From Meridianimarinicoccus sp044221805 (lineage in GTDB: Bacteria > Pseudomonadota > Alphaproteobacteria > Rhodobacterales > Rhodobacteraceae), in the NCBI GenBank assembly GCA_044221805.1, contig JBGAOK010000002.1, positions 62,001-126,000 of the forward strand: 64,000 bases of DNA, in the 5' to 3' direction. The notes under the pieces are model-generated. The model made no database searches, was not told the origin of the DNA, and saw nothing but the letters and a program-made list of their open reading frames with translations. This document shows, piece after piece, positions 9,033 to 17,370 of this stretch. Numbering within the stretch: position 1 is the stretch's first letter; each line of letters starts with the position of its first letter. The position numbers and the translations under genes were made by a program.

Positions 9033-9710
9033 ATGTCGAACATCGCCGGCAAGGCGTATGCGATGAATGTCGTGACGCCGTCGAAACCCTACCTGACCTG
9101 GATCAACCGGCTTCTCTTCATGGTCTCGCGCGGGCTGCCGTCGACTCTGGGCGGGCTTCTGGGGCTGTCGCTGATCCATTTCGCGCGCTGGGTGATCATC
9201 CGGCGCGACCAGTGGCCCGACCTGGGGCAGGGCAAGCAGACGCTGCAGAACGACTACATGCTGTTCTGCTCGAACTTCAACGGCACCTGGGACCAGTATA
9301 TCGACGCCTTCTCGGACGGCATCCCGAACGGGCTGAACCTGTTCTGGTATACCGCGACGAAGTATCCGCAGTCGATCCCGGTGACCGAATTCAAGAATTA
9401 CATCACCTACAACCAGATCCCGACCGACTATTACTACAACGCCACCCCCGGGGCGGCGCAGCGGGACGTCAAGGCCGCGCTCAGGGTCTATCGCGCGATC
9501 GAGGCCCTGGCCGAGGCGCATGGCCGCCAGTCGCCCGAGGCGTTCGCCGCGACCTTCCGCGCCCGGCTGCTCGAGGTGCAGAACTGCCTCGGCGATCCGG
9601 GCTTCGGCCCGGTGGCCAGCCTCGACACCGAACGGGCGGACCTGAACCGGCGGAGGGAAGTCCGCCAGCTGGCCGAGCTTCACGGCCGCGAACGCCGCAG
9701 CGAGGAGTAA
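9033..9710 (+). CDS. Unknown protein, first gene of the DyP/P450 operon
   Basis: I do not recognise a named family. The 225-residue product has one hydrophobic segment (about residues 22-52), then the motif HFARWVIIRRDQW, then a conserved-looking stretch with YMLFCSNFNGTWDQYIDAFSDG and YPQSIPVTEF, and ends in a charged helical tail. The pattern H-x-A-R-W-V-I followed by LF-x-SNF-x-G-x-W-x-x-Y recalls domains I associate with DyP-peroxidase neighbourhoods, but that is from memory. A good ribosome-binding site (GGAGGA) precedes the ATG. The next gene starts 3 bases after the stop. Confidence 0.75.
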   Translation: MSNIAGKAYAMNVVTPSKPYLTWINRLLFMVSRGLPSTLGGLLGLSLIHFARWVIIRRDQWPDLGQGKQTLQNDYMLFCSNFNGTWDQYIDAFSDGIPNGLNLFWYTATKYPQSIPVTEFKNYITYNQIPTDYYYNATPGAAQRDVKAALRVYRAIEALAEAHGRQSPEAFAATFRARLLEVQNCLGDPGFGPVASLDTERADLNRRREVRQLAELHGRERRSEE

Positions 9711-9713
9711 GCG

Positions 9714-10709
9714 ATGCCGACCTTCGATGCGGGAACCCTGTTCCTGACCTTCCTGTCCCCGATCCGGCTGGGGTCGGCCAAGGACCTGACCGGCACCCCG
9801 GTGTCCTACGAGCAGCGGTTGCGCATCCTTCTCGCGCTGCTGCCCACCGCGCTGCAGTCCCCCGCGACCCAGCGGATCGGCGAGAACAGCCCCTTCGCCC
9901 GGAACCGCCAGACCCATCTGTGCCGCTTCGTGGTGCTGGACGACGTGGTGTTCAACGGCCGCAACCCGAAGGACGCCATCGCCACCTCGATCGCCGGCGA
10001 GGATCCGATCTTCCCCCAGCCGGTGGACAAGCTCACCAACGCCTACCTGCTGTTCGCCGCCGACGTCGACGCGGTGATGGACGAGGGCGATCCGCTGCCG
10101 GTCACGCTGGACGCGGCCCGGCAGGGGCGGGTCCGCAATGCCTATCTGCGCCGGCTCTGGACGACGATGGAGCCCGAGCTGCGCTCGATCTACGACAACT
10201 GCGTCGGCTTCGAGGCGGTCACCGACGCCGACAGCTTCGCCCGCTACATGGCGCGCTGCCAGATCGACACGACGATGCCGTTCCACGACTACTGGATCTC
10301 GGCCCCCGACCTGCCCAGCCTGCCGACCAAGGGCTTCATCGCCATCGCCGCGGCGCCGCTGGCGGTGACGCTGCTGGGCTGGCTGGTGGGCTGGTGGGGC
10401 GGGATGGCCTTGGTGCCGGGGCTGCTGCTGACCGCCGCCGCGATCTACGGCATCTACCGCTATGTGATGGCCTGCGGTGCCAGGCCGTTGCCGCCGGATC
10501 GCCACGGCAACCTGCCGACGGTGCTCAAGTCTCTGTACCTGCAGCAGAACTTCGCCGATTTCGTGATCGCGCAACAGGGATCGGGGGCCGAGGATCTGCA
10601 TCGCGCCTTCGGCGATTTCCTGGCCCGGCACCGACCCGGCGACCTGATGGCGCCGACCCAGGCGCCCGGGGTGATTTCCAGCAAGGCCGACGGGGGGATG
10701 GTGGCATGA
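9714..10709 (+). CDS. Unknown two-helix membrane protein in the DyP/P450 operon
   Basis: This 331-residue protein of unknown function has two adjacent membrane helices at about residues 205-245 (IAAAPLAVTLLGWLVGWWGG and the following ALVPGLLLTAAAIYGIYRYV). The N-terminal soluble part contains HLCRFVVLDDVVFNGR and later LTNAYLLFAADVDA, which resemble the HFARWVII and YMLFCSNF motifs of the preceding gene product, so the two may share a domain. The stop overlaps the ATG of the DyP peroxidase gene, indicating translational coupling. Confidence 0.75.
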   Translation: MPTFDAGTLFLTFLSPIRLGSAKDLTGTPVSYEQRLRILLALLPTALQSPATQRIGENSPFARNRQTHLCRFVVLDDVVFNGRNPKDAIATSIAGEDPIFPQPVDKLTNAYLLFAADVDAVMDEGDPLPVTLDAARQGRVRNAYLRRLWTTMEPELRSIYDNCVGFEAVTDADSFARYMARCQIDTTMPFHDYWISAPDLPSLPTKGFIAIAAAPLAVTLLGWLVGWWGGMALVPGLLLTAAAIYGIYRYVMACGARPLPPDRHGNLPTVLKSLYLQQNFADFVIAQQGSGAEDLHRAFGDFLARHRPGDLMAPTQAPGVISSKADGGMVA

Positions 10710-12394
10710 CCGGCACGATCACGGCAAAACGCGCACCGGCCGAGAAGGTGGCGCGGCGGATCCTGAACCTTGACGACATCCAGGGCCACGTGACCCGGGC
10801 CTATGGCCGATACTCGTTCCCCTTCGCGCGCTACCTGTTCCTGCAGATCGCCGAAACCGAAGCGGGACGCGACTTCGTCGATCAGGTCCGTCCGCTGGTC
10901 ACCACCGCCGCCGACTGGGGCGATGCCAAGCCGAAGGTCACCGTGAACATCGGCTTCAGCTTCTTCGGGCTCTACATGCTGGGCCTGCCGACCCGGACGC
11001 TGCAGTCCATGCCCGAGGCCTTCGTCGACGGCATGAAGGCGCGGGCCTTCATTCTGGGCGACCGCGACCCGACCAAGACTGAATCCGAATCCGGCGCCTG
11101 GTGTCGGCACTGGGACCCGATCTGGCAGCAGAACCGGATGGGCAAGGACGGCACCGACGTCCACATCTGGATCGGCCTGAACGCCCAGGCGGCGGCCGAG
11201 GGCAGCGACCAGCCCGACCCCGCGCTCGAGGAGCGGACCGAATGGCTGCGCCAGATCTGCGCGCGGCTGGACCAGAAGGTCCGCATCCTGGCCACCAACG
11301 GCCCCTCGGGGACCGAGGAATACCAGAGCGCGTCGGCGGTGTTCACCCAGATCGGCGGCCTGCGCGTTCCCACCCCGCGCGAGCATTTCGGCCTGACCGA
11401 CGGCATCGGCGACCCGGTCTTCGAAGGCCAGTACACCGACCCCGAGGCGGAACGACAGGCGGTGATCGGGCGGGGCAAGTGGATGCAGGCGGACAAGGGC
11501 TGGCAGCCGCTGGCGGCGGGCGAGTTCATCCTCGGCTATCCCGACGAAAGCCAGGAACTGCCCCCGGTGCCGCAGCCGCCGAGCTTCAGCCGGAACGGCA
11601 GCTTCATGACCTATCGCAAGCTGCACGAGAACGTGGCGACCTTCGACGCGGTGATCGCGGACGAGGCGAAGCGCTTCGCACAGGTGATGGGCATTGCGGA
11701 AGCCGAGGCGGTCGAGACCCTGAAGGCGAAGATGGTCGGGCGCTGGTCCGACGGGGTGCCGATGTCGCTGGCACCGACCCATGCGGAGTGGCTCAAGGTG
11801 CGGGCCGACACCGGCATGGATGACCCTGATCCGCTGAAGGCCCTGATCGCGCAGCGGGACTATCTGAAGTCGACGCCCGCGTCGAACTTCCGCTTTGCCG
11901 ACGACATGGACGGGGTCAAGTGCCCCGGCGGCGCGCATCTGCGCCGGGTGAACACCCGCGACTATCTCGACCCGCTGAACGCGGCCACGGGGGCGAACCC
12001 GAAGGCGACCGACCAGCTGAACAAGCGCCGCCGGGTGATCCGGCGCGGGCTGCCCTATGGTCCGACCGTCCCCACCGAACGGCGCGACGACACGGAACAG
12101 GGCGTGGTGATGATGACCGTGGGTGCCAGCATCTTCCGCCAGTTCGAGTTCGTGCAGCAGCAGTGGATCCAGTACGGGCTGGACTTCAATCAGGGCAACA
12201 ACACCTGCCCGCTGGTGGGCAACCACGAGGCGCACAGCCGCTATACCATCCCGGGCGATCCCGCGACCGGCCGGCCGCCCTATTTCATGAGCGGGCTGAA
12301 GACCTTCGTGGAATGCCGCGGCGGCGAGTACTTCTTCTTGCCCTCGCTGACCGCGCTGCAGATGATGGCGCTCGGCATCGTCGATCCGACCTGA
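10706..12394 (+). CDS. DyP-type heme peroxidase (long form)
   Basis: DyP peroxidases are heme enzymes that use H2O2 to oxidise varied substrates. The 562-residue product carries the hallmark GxxDG motif (GLTDG, residues 229-233, catalytic Asp232). It also has the proximal-heme segment GAHLRRVNTRD (His411) and downstream RRGLPYG with a conserved Arg. No signal peptide or Tat motif is seen, so it is probably cytoplasmic or held by its membrane neighbours. It is longer than classic DyP proteins (300-450). The frame is open far upstream, but the ATG overlapping the previous stop is the natural start. The physiological substrate is unknown. Confidence 0.9.
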   Translation: MTGTITAKRAPAEKVARRILNLDDIQGHVTRAYGRYSFPFARYLFLQIAETEAGRDFVDQVRPLVTTAADWGDAKPKVTVNIGFSFFGLYMLGLPTRTLQSMPEAFVDGMKARAFILGDRDPTKTESESGAWCRHWDPIWQQNRMGKDGTDVHIWIGLNAQAAAEGSDQPDPALEERTEWLRQICARLDQKVRILATNGPSGTEEYQSASAVFTQIGGLRVPTPREHFGLTDGIGDPVFEGQYTDPEAERQAVIGRGKWMQADKGWQPLAAGEFILGYPDESQELPPVPQPPSFSRNGSFMTYRKLHENVATFDAVIADEAKRFAQVMGIAEAEAVETLKAKMVGRWSDGVPMSLAPTHAEWLKVRADTGMDDPDPLKALIAQRDYLKSTPASNFRFADDMDGVKCPGGAHLRRVNTRDYLDPLNAATGANPKATDQLNKRRRVIRRGLPYGPTVPTERRDDTEQGVVMMTVGASIFRQFEFVQQQWIQYGLDFNQGNNTCPLVGNHEAHSRYTIPGDPATGRPPYFMSGLKTFVECRGGEYFFLPSLTALQMMALGIVDPT

Positions 12395-12400
12395 GGGGCG

Positions 12401-13759
12401 ATGATGTCCACCGCGGTCAACCTCCTCACGACCCTGTCCCGCAGCTTCGCCGCCTGGGCCGAGGCGGTCGGCTCGGGCGGCAGTCTGGCCCGGGCCGGGT
12501 TCGCGGCATCGCGGGCGCCCGGCGGGCTGAAGGGCAATGCCGGGGCCTTGCTGGGCGATCCCCAACGGCAGCGGCAGGTTCTGGCGGTGCTCAGGGCGGC
12601 GAAGCCGAACCTCGCGCTCGACCGGGTGCTGGTGAAGGCCTATCCGAACACCGGCACGGTGATCGTGACCCGCCGCGCCGACGTGCTGGACGTGCTGTCC
12701 CGCGACGCGGATTTCGAGGTGGTCTACGAACCGCGGATGCGCCGGCTGACCGATGGCGAGAACTTCTTCCTCGGGATGCAGCCGGGCTGGGACTACACCC
12801 GCGACGTCTCGGCGATGCGGCTGGCGGCGCGGCATACCGATGTGGCCGGGATCGTCCTGCCGCGGGCAACCGAGCTGGCGACCGGGATCGTGGCGCGGGC
12901 CGGCGGCCGGCTCGACCTGCCACGGCAGCTCACGCTGCAGGTACCCTGGGACATGACCGCGATCTATTTCGGCGTTGGCGGTCCCGACAGCGCGACGATG
13001 CAGGACTGGACCACGACCATGTTCTGGTACCTGTTCGGCGATCTGGGCGCCGACCCGGCGCTCGAGACGAAGGCGCTGGCCGATGCGGCGGCGATGCGCG
13101 CCTGGCTCGATGCGGCGATCGCGGCGCGCAAGGCCGCGTCCGGCGATGCGCCCGACCTGCTCGACCGCTGCCTCGCGCTGCAGGCGGCGGGAACGCCGGG
13201 GATGAGCGACCTTGGCATCCGCAACAACCTGCTGGGGCTGCTGATCGGCGCGATCCCGACGATTTCGAAGGCAAGCTGTCTGGCGCTGGACGAGCTTTTT
13301 CGCCGGCCTGAGGCGCTGGCGGCCGCCCAGGCGGCGGCGCGGTCGGGCGACGACACCCGCCTTGCCCGCTTCATCTGGGAGGCGCTGCGCTTCAACCCGC
13401 ATAATCCGGTGATCTATCGCCGGGCCACAAGGGACACGGTGATCGCCCGGTCGACCCTGCGCGAGGTCCGGGTGAAGAAGGGCCAGATGGTGTTCGCGGC
13501 GACCCTGTCGGCGATGTTCGACCATCACGGCATCGAGACCCCCGGCGCCTTCCGCACCCATCGGCAATTCGAGGACCACATCATCTGGGGGCAGGGCACC
13601 CATACCTGCTTCGGCGCCGCGATCAACGCGGCGGTGATCCCGGCGATCCTGAAACCGCTGCTGACGCGGCCGAACCTGCGCCGGGCCGAGGGCGCGGCCG
13701 GGCGGATCGACACCGGCGGCACGCCCTTCCCGCAGCACTTCACCGTGACCTTCGACTGA
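12401..13759 (+). CDS. Unusual cytochrome P450
   Basis: This is a 452-residue heme-thiolate protein. The K-helix motif EALR (in FIWEALRFNP) and the heme-binding loop WGQGTHTCFG with Cys403 are clear. The I-helix segment reads IGAIPTIS, so the usual acidic residue before the Thr is replaced by Pro; this is typical of P450s that do not activate O2 in the normal way (peroxygenase- or isomerase-like). No membrane anchor is evident. It starts 6 bases after the DyP gene and is followed by a GST-like gene. The pairing of a peroxidase and a P450 recalls oxylipin enzymes in eukaryotes; a role in oxidised-lipid chemistry is inference. Confidence 0.88.
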   Translation: MMSTAVNLLTTLSRSFAAWAEAVGSGGSLARAGFAASRAPGGLKGNAGALLGDPQRQRQVLAVLRAAKPNLALDRVLVKAYPNTGTVIVTRRADVLDVLSRDADFEVVYEPRMRRLTDGENFFLGMQPGWDYTRDVSAMRLAARHTDVAGIVLPRATELATGIVARAGGRLDLPRQLTLQVPWDMTAIYFGVGGPDSATMQDWTTTMFWYLFGDLGADPALETKALADAAAMRAWLDAAIAARKAASGDAPDLLDRCLALQAAGTPGMSDLGIRNNLLGLLIGAIPTISKASCLALDELFRRPEALAAAQAAARSGDDTRLARFIWEALRFNPHNPVIYRRATRDTVIARSTLREVRVKKGQMVFAATLSAMFDHHGIETPGAFRTHRQFEDHIIWGQGTHTCFGAAINAAVIPAILKPLLTRPNLRRAEGAAGRIDTGGTPFPQHFTVTFD

Positions 13760-13763
13760 CCGG

Positions 13764-14534
13764 ATGGTGGATCCGACACTTCTGGTCACTCTGCTGCCCT
13801 CGACCGATGTCGACATGACCCGCTGGATGCTGGCCCATTGGGGCGTGCCTTTCGTCGAGGAACCCCACGCGCCCGTCTTCCACATCCGCGCAATCCGGCG
13901 GCGCGGCATGGCGAAGCCGGAATTCCCGCTGCTGCTGCGCGGGGACGAGAAGATCGCCACGGTCGAACGCATCGTCGCCCGGCTGGACCCCGAGGCGCCG
14001 GCGGACCGGCGGCTGGTCCCCGACCCGGGCACCGAACCGGCGCTCCATGCCGAGGTGATGGACCTGCAGCACCGGATGCGCTGGGACATGGGCGAGGGCA
14101 CGGTGCACTGGGCCTACTATCATTTCCTGCAGCACCGGCGGCTGGTCTGGCCCAGCTTCACCACAGGCGTTGGCCGGGGCGAGGTGCTGGCGCTGACCCT
14201 GCTCTATCCCGCCGTCCGGCGGATCATGGTGCGCAAGCTGGGCCTTGGCCCCGAGGACGCGGCGAAGGCGCTGGCGCGGATCCAGACCGGCTGGGACGAG
14301 ATCGACGCAAGGCTGGCCGACGGGCGGCGCTTTCTCTGCGGCGGACGGCTGACCCTGGCGGATCTGGCCTTCGCCACCTCGGGCGCGCCGATGGTGCTGG
14401 CGCGGGGCTATGGCGGCCACCTGCCGGCCTTCGAGGCCTGCCCGCCCGAGATGCAGGCGGTGATCGGTCCGCTGCGCGACCGCCCGGCGGGGCGGTTCAT
14501 CCAGCGGCTCTACGACGATTACCGCGGCGGCTGA
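13764..14534 (+). CDS. Glutathione S-transferase-like protein
   Basis: The product has 256 residues. An N-terminal thioredoxin-like half (LLVTLLPSTDVDMTRWMLAHWGVPFVEEPH, later PLLLRGDEKIATVERIVARLD) and a helical C-terminal half with GRRFLCGGRLTLADLAFATSGAP fit the GST fold, in which the last segment is the conserved N-capping region. It lies 4 bases after the P450 gene and ends the operon. Its 3' end overlaps the convergent mrpG gene by 16 bases. It could conjugate or reduce an oxidised product of the preceding enzymes; the true substrate is unknown. Confidence 0.78.
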   Translation: MVDPTLLVTLLPSTDVDMTRWMLAHWGVPFVEEPHAPVFHIRAIRRRGMAKPEFPLLLRGDEKIATVERIVARLDPEAPADRRLVPDPGTEPALHAEVMDLQHRMRWDMGEGTVHWAYYHFLQHRRLVWPSFTTGVGRGEVLALTLLYPAVRRIMVRKLGLGPEDAAKALARIQTGWDEIDARLADGRRFLCGGRLTLADLAFATSGAPMVLARGYGGHLPAFEACPPEMQAVIGPLRDRPAGRFIQRLYDDYRGG

Positions 14535-14830
14535 GTCCGCTCGCGCGCGCGGAAAGCGCGCAGCTGTACCGTGGCGCGGCCGATCATGTGCGCGGCAATC
14601 GGTGCGGTCAGCATCAGGAACAGGATCGTGGCGATCACCTTGGCGGTGATCGCGGTGGAATCGAAATGCAGCGCCACCGCGATCAGCGCCAGCGAGGCGC
14701 CCAGCGTGCCCGCCTTGGTCGAGGCATGCATCCGGTTCAGCACGTCGGGCAGCCGGTAGACGCCAAGCGCGGCGATCAGCACGAAGGCGGCGCCGGCGAG
14801 CACAAAGAGTCCGGCAAGGATCGGAATCAT
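14519..14830 (-). CDS. mrpG: MrpG/MnhG, Na+/H+ antiporter subunit G
   Basis: This 103-residue protein with three membrane helices has the subunit G pattern GVYRLPDVLNRMHASTKAGTLGASL. It is part of the multisubunit monovalent cation/proton antiporter in the inner membrane. Its start overlaps the stop of mrpF. It is the last gene of the - operon mrpABCDEFG and converges with the GST-like gene. The basic tail (ARERTQPPR) is typical. Confidence 0.92.
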   Translation of the reverse strand: MIPILAGLFVLAGAAFVLIAALGVYRLPDVLNRMHASTKAGTLGASLALIAVALHFDSTAITAKVIATILFLMLTAPIAAHMIGRATVQLRAFRARERTQPPR

Positions 14831-15135
14831 GGCCGGCGCTCCTGCGGCTTGGTGCGGGGCGTTTCGGCCAGTTCGCTCAGCGTCTCGACCGGCAGGGCGG
14901 GCTGGTCGCGCTGTTCGTCCAGCCGCCGTTCCGCAAAGCGCGCCAGCGCCAGGGTGGACAGGAAGTTGATCAGCGCCAGCACCACCGCCACGTCCAGATA
15001 AGCCGGGGTGCCGGTCTCGATCGCGTCCAGCGCGCAGAACGCCACCACCGAGGTCGACATCATGTCGAGCGCCACCACCCGGTCGGAAAACGACGGGCCC
15101 CGCGCCAGCCGCACGAAGCCCAGCAGCAGCGATAA
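14827..15135 (-). CDS. mrpF: MrpF/MnhF, antiporter subunit F, lacking its N-terminus
   Basis: From about 15135 the frame reads LSLLLGFVRLARGPSFSDRVVALDMMSTSVVAF, which is the conserved MrpF body with two membrane helices, followed by an extended charged C-terminus. The normal first ~20 residues, including the first membrane helix and an ATG, are absent: upstream the frame runs into antisense-like Arg-rich sequence from mrpE. The frame stays open to 15291 but that extension is not MrpF-like. Either about 170 bases are missing from the sequence at 15132-15135 or the gene is truly damaged. Confidence 0.75.
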   Translation of the reverse strand, partial: LSLLLGFVRLARGPSFSDRVVALDMMSTSVVAFCALDAIETGTPAYLDVAVVLALINFLSTLALARFAERRLDEQRDQPALPVETLSELAETPRTKPQERRP

Positions 15136-15518
15136 AGCGTGCTGCGGTCGGGCGAGACGTCGAGGCTGAGCGTCCCCGGCGCGAGCGAGATCAGGTTTGT
15201 GACCAGCAGGATCTCGAGATCGCTGTCCGCCTTCAGCGGCATGGCGAGGATCCTCGGGCTGGACAGGTCCCGCGGCGTGAGCACGTCCCACGCCACCCGG
15301 AAGCTTGACATCACCAGATCATAGACGAAATACAGCGCCAGTTGCACGATGCGCAGCGTGCGGACGAAGTAGGTGCCGGCCTCGCCATAGAGCGGCCGGG
15401 TCAGCCACAGCGCCCCCAGACCGATCACATAGCCGGACAGGAAGCCGCCGACCGTGAAGCTGTCGGTCAGCGCGGTCCAGACCACCGCCAGCAGCAGATT
15501 GACCGAGAACAGGTTCAT
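15060..15518 (-). CDS. mrpE: MrpE/MnhE, antiporter subunit E, with an aberrant C-terminus
   Basis: The 152-residue frame is a good MrpE up to about base 15132: two N-terminal membrane helices, then FVYDLVMSSFRVAWDVLTP, and the family motif LLVTNLISLAPGTLSLDVSPDRSTLY. Normally a VHAM-type strand and about 35 more residues follow. Here the frame switches into mrpF DNA read out of frame (Cys/Trp/Arg-rich tail). The start ATG overlaps the mrpD stop. The membrane part is intact, the cytoplasmic tail is not. Confidence 0.82.
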   Translation of the reverse strand: MNLFSVNLLLAVVWTALTDSFTVGGFLSGYVIGLGALWLTRPLYGEAGTYFVRTLRIVQLALYFVYDLVMSSFRVAWDVLTPRDLSSPRILAMPLKADSDLEILLVTNLISLAPGTLSLDVSPDRSTLYRCCWASCGWRGARRFPTGWWRST

Positions 15519-17005
15519 GGCTGGCCTTTCAGCACGGCGGCCACATAGGGCGCGGGGTCCAGAAGCTGGCCGGCGATCCGGTCGGCGAGGCCGATCACCG
15601 GCTGCGGGTCAAGCCCGATCGCCAGCGTGATCGCGGCCAGCGCCACCAGGGGCACCAGCGTCGGCAGCCGGGCTGGCCCCAGACCGGCCAGCGTGGGGTT
15701 CAGGCCGTCGGGATGGGCCTTCCAGAAGCCTTCGGACCACAGCGTCGCCATCGACCAGAGCGTCAGCAGCCCCACCGCCAGCGCCACTGCCGCCAGCCAC
15801 GGGGCGCCGGCGTCGAGGCTGGCCTTGACCAGCAGGATCTTGGCCCAGAACCCCGACAGCGGCGGGAAGCCGGCCAGCGACAGCGCCGGGATCGCGAACA
15901 GCACCGACAGCAACGGCGCCGAACGGTAAAGCCCGCCCATCTGCCGGGTCTCGGCGCTGCCGGTCAGGCGCGCGGCGCTGCCGGCGGCCAGGAACAGCGT
16001 GACCTTCACCGGGATGTTGTGGATCAGGTAGAACATCGCGCCGGCGATCGCGGCCGGGGTCGCCAAGGCGAGGCCCAGCAACAGGAATCCGATCGACGAG
16101 ACGATCTGGAACGACAGGATGCGCCGGATCTCGGTCTGCGCCAGCGCGCCCAGGACGCCGGTGATCATGGTCAGCGCGGCGACCCAGACCAGGATCGGCT
16201 GCACCGTGTCCAGCGGGAAGATCAGCGTGAACGTGCGATAAAGCGAATAGACCCCGACCTTGCTCAGCAGCCCGGCGAACACCGCCGAGACGCCATAGGC
16301 CGGGGTGTGATAGGCCGCCGGCAGCCAGGCGAACAGCGGGAAGGCGGCGGCCTTCATGCCGAAGGCGATCAGGAAGAACATCGCCACCACCGCCAGAAGC
16401 CCCTGCTGCGGGCTGCCCGCGACGGCGCCCGACAGGTCGGCCATGTTGAGCGTGCCGGTGATGCCGTAGAGCAGCCCGATCCCGGTCAGGAACATCACGG
16501 TGGAGATGAGGTTCAGGGTGACGTATTTCACCGCCCCGTCGATCTGCGCCCGGCTGCCGCCGAGGATCAGCAGGCCGAAGGACGAGATCAGCATCACCTC
16601 GAACCAGACATAGAGGTTGAACAGGTCGCCGGTCAGGAAGGCGCCGGTGACCCCTGCCAGCAGCACCTGGCTGATCGCGTGATAGCCCATCCGTTCCAGT
16701 TCGGGGCCGACCTCGCCCAGGGCATAGATCGCGACGGCCAGTCCGGCGATGGCGGTCAGGAGCACCATGGTGGCGGACAGCAGGTCGGCCACCAGCGTGA
16801 TCCCGAACGGCGCCGGCCAGTTGCCCATCTGCCCGACGACGATGCCGTGCAGCAGCACCTCGCGGAACAGCAGGAGCGCGGCCAGCACCGCCAGCGCCGA
16901 GCCGCCGACCGCGACCCAGCGCCCGCGCGGGCTGTCGCGCAGCAGCAGCGCCAGCACCGCGGTGGCGAAGGGGATGACCAGCGGGTCGGCCAGAAGCCAG
17001 CTCAT
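15515..17005 (-). CDS. mrpD: MrpD/MnhD, proton-translocating antiporter subunit D
   Basis: This 496-residue polytopic protein of the complex I NuoL/M/N-like family has about 14 membrane helices. Conserved segments include LTGDLFNLYVWFEVMLISSFGLL and the Lys-bearing core FGMKAAAFPLFAWLPAAYHTPAYGVSAVFAGLLSKVGVY. The ATG at 17005 overlaps the mrpC stop (ATGA). The frame extends upstream but without homology. It works with MrpA as the ion-translocating core. Confidence 0.95.
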   Translation of the reverse strand: MSWLLADPLVIPFATAVLALLLRDSPRGRWVAVGGSALAVLAALLLFREVLLHGIVVGQMGNWPAPFGITLVADLLSATMVLLTAIAGLAVAIYALGEVGPELERMGYHAISQVLLAGVTGAFLTGDLFNLYVWFEVMLISSFGLLILGGSRAQIDGAVKYVTLNLISTVMFLTGIGLLYGITGTLNMADLSGAVAGSPQQGLLAVVAMFFLIAFGMKAAAFPLFAWLPAAYHTPAYGVSAVFAGLLSKVGVYSLYRTFTLIFPLDTVQPILVWVAALTMITGVLGALAQTEIRRILSFQIVSSIGFLLLGLALATPAAIAGAMFYLIHNIPVKVTLFLAAGSAARLTGSAETRQMGGLYRSAPLLSVLFAIPALSLAGFPPLSGFWAKILLVKASLDAGAPWLAAVALAVGLLTLWSMATLWSEGFWKAHPDGLNPTLAGLGPARLPTLVPLVALAAITLAIGLDPQPVIGLADRIAGQLLDPAPYVAAVLKGQP

Positions 17006-17367
17006 TCCCGCTCGCCCCGTGCCGGCTCGGCCACCCGCATGCCGCTGGTCTGCAGCGTGTCGAGATCCGACCACGCCCGCATCGCCAGGACCAGCGAGAA
17101 GGCGAACAGCCCGAAGCCGATCACGATGGCGGTCAGCACCAGCGCCTGCGGCAGCGCGTTCGCGACCTCGCCCACCGGGGCCTTGGCGCCTTCGGGCACC
17201 AGCGGCGGGCGCCCGCCGTGCAGCCGGCCCGAGGCGAAGATCAGCAGGTTGGCGCCGTTCGAGATCAGCGTCAGCCCGAACAGGAACCGCAGCAGGTTGC
17301 CGCTGAGCATCAGGTAGATCGCGGCCGCGACCAGGCAGCCGACGGTGACGGGAAGCAGGATCTCCAC
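17002..17367 (-). CDS. mrpC: MrpC/MnhC, antiporter subunit C (NuoK-like)
   Basis: The 121-residue product has three membrane helices and the NuoK-type sequence FGLTLISNGANLLIF and ALPQALVLTAIVIGFGLFAFSLVL. It is a structural and ion-path subunit of the Mrp antiporter. It lies 3 bases after mrpB. Length and motif match the family. Confidence 0.95.
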   Translation of the reverse strand: MEILLPVTVGCLVAAAIYLMLSGNLLRFLFGLTLISNGANLLIFASGRLHGGRPPLVPEGAKAPVGEVANALPQALVLTAIVIGFGLFAFSLVLAMRAWSDLDTLQTSGMRVAEPARGERE

Positions 17368-17370
17368 CGC

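Noticed and set aside
8921..10705. Upstream extension of the DyP peroxidase frame (about 595 codons)
   Set aside because: It overlaps two better genes in another frame, and its sequence is Arg/Ala/Gly-rich; the ATG at 10706 is coupled to the preceding stop.
10460..14101. 1213-codon open frame on the - strand opposite the DyP and P450 genes
   Set aside because: It is an antisense shadow of two well-supported genes; the composition is Arg/His/Gly-rich without motifs.
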